Both the position numbers and the translations under genes were made by a program. A model generated the notes under the pieces. It did no database searches. It was not told the origin of the DNA and saw only the letters and a list, made by a program, of their open reading frames with translations. From contig NZ_AZWO01000013.1 of the NCBI RefSeq assembly GCF_000514775.1, forward strand, positions 200 through 64,199: a DNA stretch of 64,000 nucleotides, written 5' to 3'. Origin of the DNA: Salinispora pacifica CNR114 (GTDB lineage Bacteria; Actinomycetota; Actinomycetes; Mycobacteriales; Micromonosporaceae). This document shows positions 61,083 through 64,000 of this stretch, piece after piece. Position 1 is the first letter of the stretch; every line of letters begins with the position of its first letter.

Positions 61083-61955
61083 GTGGCCAGCCGAAAGGTG
61101 CCGGTGAGCACCGACACCCGCAGTCCCCTCCCCGCGGAGAGTTCGGCCGCCGGTGCACCGACCCCGCCGCCGGATCGGGCCGCGGCTGCCTTCTTCGACG
61201 TGGACAACACCTTGATGCAAGGAGCATCGATCTACTGGTTCGCCCGCGGACTCGCCGCGCGCAACTACGTCACCACCAGCGACCTACTCCGCTTCGCCTG
61301 GCAGCAGCTGCGGTTCCGGGTACTCGCCACCGAGCATGTCGGCGACATGTCGCAGGTCAAGGAGGCCGCGCTCGCGTTCGTCGAGGGCTGGCAGGTGGAG
61401 GAGGTGGAGCGCCTCGCCGAGGAGATCTTCGACGAGCTGATGGCGCCCCGGATCTGGGCCGGCGCGCGGCGGCTCGCTCAGGACCACCTCGACGCCGGGC
61501 AACGGGTTTGGCTGGTCAGCGCCGCGCCGGTGGAGATCGGCCGGGTGATCGCCGCCCGGCTGGGGCTCACCGGTGCCATCGGAACGGTGGCCGAGGTGGT
61601 TGACGGCGCCTACACGGGACGGCTGGTCGGCGACCTGATGCACGGGCCCGCGAAGGCGGAGGCGGTGACCCGGCTCGCCGCGGCGGAAGGGCTGGAACTC
61701 TCCCGCTGCACCGCCTACAGCGACTCCGCCAACGATCTGCCGATGCTCGCCGCGACCGGCCGAGGGGTCGCCGTCAACCCGGATTCCGCGCTGCTGCGGG
61801 AGGCCCGCCGACGCGGATGGGAGGTACGGGACTTCCGTACCGGGCGCCGGGCGGTCAAGATCGCCGTCCCGTCCACCGCCGCCGTCGGGCTGGTCGCCGG
61901 AGCGGTCACCGCGGGGCTGGCGCGGCACCGCCGCCGCTCGTCCGTCCGGACGTGA
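61083..61955 (+). CDS. HAD-IB family phosphatase with C-terminal membrane segment
   Basis: A 290-residue HAD protein: motif I AAFFDVDNTLMQGAS (~36-50), motif II LVSAAP (~142), and the aspartate-rich YSDSANDLPMLAATGRGVAV (~216-235). It resembles phosphoserine-phosphatase-like HAD-IB enzymes, often associated with sporulation or lipid phosphate metabolism. A C-terminal hydrophobic stretch (TAAVGLVAGAVTAGLARHRRR) suggests a membrane anchor. GTG at 61083 with GGAGGGGG six bases upstream. Confidence 0.85.
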   Translation: MASRKVPVSTDTRSPLPAESSAAGAPTPPPDRAAAAFFDVDNTLMQGASIYWFARGLAARNYVTTSDLLRFAWQQLRFRVLATEHVGDMSQVKEAALAFVEGWQVEEVERLAEEIFDELMAPRIWAGARRLAQDHLDAGQRVWLVSAAPVEIGRVIAARLGLTGAIGTVAEVVDGAYTGRLVGDLMHGPAKAEAVTRLAAAEGLELSRCTAYSDSANDLPMLAATGRGVAVNPDSALLREARRRGWEVRDFRTGRRAVKIAVPSTAAVGLVAGAVTAGLARHRRRSSVRT

Positions 61956-61984
61956 GCTCCCCCGCCAACGCGCTCCCGTCGCCG

Positions 61985-63262
61985 TCACCGGGCGGTTGAG
62001 TCGGCCGGAACCAGGGTTGGCGTCGGGTCGTTGGTGTGGGCGAGGTGGCCGAACTGACGCCACAGCCCCCCGACGAGCAGCGCCGAGCCGACGAAGGCGA
62101 ACCAGAATGGACCGGTCATCCCGAGCAGGGTGACCAGCGGGCCGCCGAGCGCCGCGCCGACCACCAGCCCGCCGAACCCACTCATGGTGTAGATGCTGCT
62201 GACCCGACCCTGGAAATAGATCGGAACCGCCCGCTGCCGAATGGTCAGGGCGGTGGCGCCCCAGGCGAACGCGTGCGCCCCGAAAACGAAGAGGATGCCC
62301 GAGGCGACCCAGGGCGAGGTGGTGACGGCGAGACCGAGGTGGGTGAGGGTTTCGATGATCAGCCCGGCCCGCATGACGCCCCCGAGGCTCACCCGGCGGG
62401 TGAGCCAGCCGTACCCGACGGTGGCGAGCAGCCCGCCGGCCGCCATCGCCGTATTGATCAGGCCGAAGCCGACGGCGCCGAGGCCGAGCCGCGCCTCGGC
62501 GTAGAGCACCAGGATGGACCAGGCGGCGCCGTAGGTGATGTTGAAGAACAGGGCGGTCAGGCAGAGCGTCCGAACGGCCGGATGACGGACCGCCAAGCGG
62601 AACCCCGCCCCGATGTCACTGCGCAGATCACGGGGCTGGCCCGCCGATTCCCGCTCCCGCGGCGGCAGCGACACCCGGGACACCAACAGCAGTCCGGCCG
62701 CGAGGAAAACCGTGTTGGTGGCGAAGGGCCAGGACCGACCGGCCGCGAAGAGGACGGCCCCGAGCGCCGGGCCGGCCAGTTTGTTCAGCGTGATGACACC
62801 GGCCAGGACGCGGGCGTTGGCGATCGCCAGGTCCTCCCGACGCACCAGCATCGGCGTCAGCGTCCCGGTCGTGTTGTCCACGAACACCTCGGCGGCGGCG
62901 AGCAGCGCCAGCGTCAGCAGCACCACCGGCACCGATACCCGGTCGGTCACCAACGCCCCGACCAACACGCCCAGCGCGCCGACCCGGACCGCGTTCGCCA
63001 CCAGCACGATCCGCCGCCGGTCGAGACGATCGGAGAGCACGCCGGCCCAGAGGCCGAACACCAGCTGCGGCGCCCAACGCAGCAGGGCCGCCAGCGCGAC
63101 CAGGAACGGGTTGGTGGTCAACGACGCCACCAGCAGCGGCCCGGCCGCCACCGCGATCCCGTCGCTCAGGTTCGTCGCCCACGACGAGGCCAGCAACCAA
63201 CGGAACCCACTGCCCAACCGAGCTGGCGCGACCGCCTCGACGACTCTCCGCACAACGAGCAC
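61985..63262 (-). CDS. MFS transporter (MFS_3/EntS-like)
   Basis: A 425-residue membrane protein with about twelve helices. The loop AGVLSDRLDRRRIVLVAN and the pattern of the first half (SGFRWLLASSWATNLSDGIAVAAGPLLVASLT) fit the MFS_3 group of exporters. Substrate unknown; possibly a siderophore or lipid-related compound. GTG at 63262 gives a plausible N-terminus; the longer frame begins in antisense sequence. Confidence 0.85.
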   Translation of the reverse strand: MLVVRRVVEAVAPARLGSGFRWLLASSWATNLSDGIAVAAGPLLVASLTTNPFLVALAALLRWAPQLVFGLWAGVLSDRLDRRRIVLVANAVRVGALGVLVGALVTDRVSVPVVLLTLALLAAAEVFVDNTTGTLTPMLVRREDLAIANARVLAGVITLNKLAGPALGAVLFAAGRSWPFATNTVFLAAGLLLVSRVSLPPRERESAGQPRDLRSDIGAGFRLAVRHPAVRTLCLTALFFNITYGAAWSILVLYAEARLGLGAVGFGLINTAMAAGGLLATVGYGWLTRRVSLGGVMRAGLIIETLTHLGLAVTTSPWVASGILFVFGAHAFAWGATALTIRQRAVPIYFQGRVSSIYTMSGFGGLVVGAALGGPLVTLLGMTGPFWFAFVGSALLVGGLWRQFGHLAHTNDPTPTLVPADSTAR

Positions 63263-63332
63263 CGTACGAGGGCACCGGTCGATCGCAACCGCATTTGCCC
63301 CCGCCCCGGGCTCGCCGCCGGTGGCGCCCCGG

Positions 63333-64000
63333 TCAGGGGCCGAACGGGTCCGGCCGCTGCTCCAGCAGCCGGTGCAGGGTCTGCTGAATGGTCTCCCGCA
63401 CCTGGTCAGCGAGGTTGAACACGACCAGCGGGTCATCGGCCGAGTCGGTCAGGTGCTCGGTGATGATCGGCGGGCAGAACTCGATCAGCCATTTACTCGG
63501 CAGCGGCACCATGCCCAGCGGGCCGAGCCAGGGGAAGGTCGGCGTGACGGGGAAGTACGGCAGCTTCAGCAGTCGGGCGAGGGGCTTAACATCGGCGAGC
63601 ATCGGGTAGGTCTCCTCGCCCCCGACTATCGCCACCGGCACGATCGGGGTTCCCGTACGCAACGCCGCGGAGACGAAGCCGCCCCGACCGAATCGTTGTA
63701 GCTTGTAGCGCTCCGCGTACAGCTTGCCGACGCCCTTGAAGCCCTCGGGGAAGACGCCGACTAACTCACCGGAGTCGAGCAGCCGCTCGGCGTCCGGGTT
63801 GCAGGCGACCGTGCCGCCGCCCTTGCGGGCGACCGCCGACACCACCGGAACCCGGAAGACGAGGTCCGCGCCGAGCAGGCGGAGAAACCGGTGCTGCGGG
63901 TGCTGGTCGTGGATCATCGCCGAGAGGATCAGCGCGTCCAGGGCCACCGTGCCGGAGTGGTTGCCCACCACGAGGCCGGCTCCCGCGTCGGGCACATGCT
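63333..64000 (-). CDS. Acyltransferase of the LPLAT family, cut by window edge
   Basis: The gene starts beyond the right edge. The visible 220 residues contain the acyltransferase motif VGNHSGTVALDALIL (an HX6D spacing as in MGAT-like LPLATs), GVFPEGFKGVGK (phosphate/substrate-binding region) and IVPVAIVGGEETYPML. It should transfer an acyl group to a glycerol- or lipid-type acceptor. It lies upstream of the MFS gene on the same strand, 70 bases apart. Confidence 0.85.
   Translation of the reverse strand, partial: HVPDAGAGLVVGNHSGTVALDALILSAMIHDQHPQHRFLRLLGADLVFRVPVVSAVARKGGGTVACNPDAERLLDSGELVGVFPEGFKGVGKLYAERYKLQRFGRGGFVSAALRTGTPIVPVAIVGGEETYPMLADVKPLARLLKLPYFPVTPTFPWLGPLGMVPLPSKWLIEFCPPIITEHLTDSADDPLVVFNLADQVRETIQQTLHRLLEQRPDPFGP

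Noticed and set aside
62036-63418. A 460-codon plus-strand reading frame
   Set aside because: It lies antisense to the MFS transporter gene, has the Gln/Arg/Gly-rich shadow composition of GC-rich DNA, and no family features.
1-64000. CRISPR array, tRNA or rRNA genes, biosynthetic gene cluster
   Set aside because: I looked for regular short repeats, tRNA cloverleaf patterns and large synthase genes and found none.

Overview
The window is very GC-rich actinobacterial DNA (GTG starts, G/C-ending codons, GGAGG-type ribosome sites). Gene content and order (rex-hemA-hemC-hemD-hemB beside a sensor kinase/regulator pair and a bldN/rsbN-like sigma/anti-sigma locus, plus proB-proA, moeZ, a DUF3107 gene and a DEAD-box helicase) suggest a filamentous, sporulating actinomycete, most likely Micromonosporaceae (Micromonospora or Salinispora type). 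Species cannot be fixed from the sequence alone. I found no tRNA, rRNA, CRISPR array, prophage or biosynthetic gene cluster.

Left part, 1-9.1 kb: a truncated IS630-type transposase at the edge, a somewhat less GC-rich short-chain dehydrogenase, a RarD-type permease, and an incomplete complex I set (nuoH, nuoC, nuoB) interrupted by a divergent zinc-type glucose/sorbitol dehydrogenase. Then a PLP-dependent lyase translationally coupled to a GPH-family transporter, and an alkyltransferase-like DNA repair protein.

Middle part, 9.1-32.8 kb, mostly core: proB-proA, a QW-repeat protein, moeZ, a long disordered repeat protein, a TetR regulator, a DUF3107 protein, a DEAD-box helicase with a long leader, a methyltransferase, an XRE regulator, a RecQ helicase fused to a phosphoribosyltransferase-like domain, two LppX-like lipoproteins, a KtrB-KtrA potassium uptake pair, a membrane spermidine-synthase-like protein, a VldE-type secreted protein, an inositol-phosphatase-like enzyme and a small secreted lysozyme-like protein.

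Accessory patch, 33-38.5 kb: an epoxide hydrolase, a decayed aminoglycoside-phosphotransferase-like gene, a GNAT-GntR operon facing a divergent run of four small genes, with two matching inverted repeats placed at the two divergent starts. This is the least explained segment. An Smr protein, a TPR protein, a BON-methyltransferase fusion, a cyclase/ATPase regulator, an FmdB zinc ribbon, a membrane-anchored lytic transglycosylase, a double GNAT protein and a very large secreted nuclease follow.

Right part, 49-64 kb: the tetrapyrrole operon rex-hemA-hemC-hemD-hemB (minus strand, three ATGA-type overlaps) ends at a strong bidirectional hairpin and starts below a Rex-operator-like site. A two-component system, a HAD phosphatase, a glutaredoxin-like protein, a 44-codon leader ORF coupled to a BldN-like ECF sigma gene, its probable anti-sigma factor, a HAD-IB hydrolase, an MFS exporter and an acyltransferase cut by the right edge complete the window.
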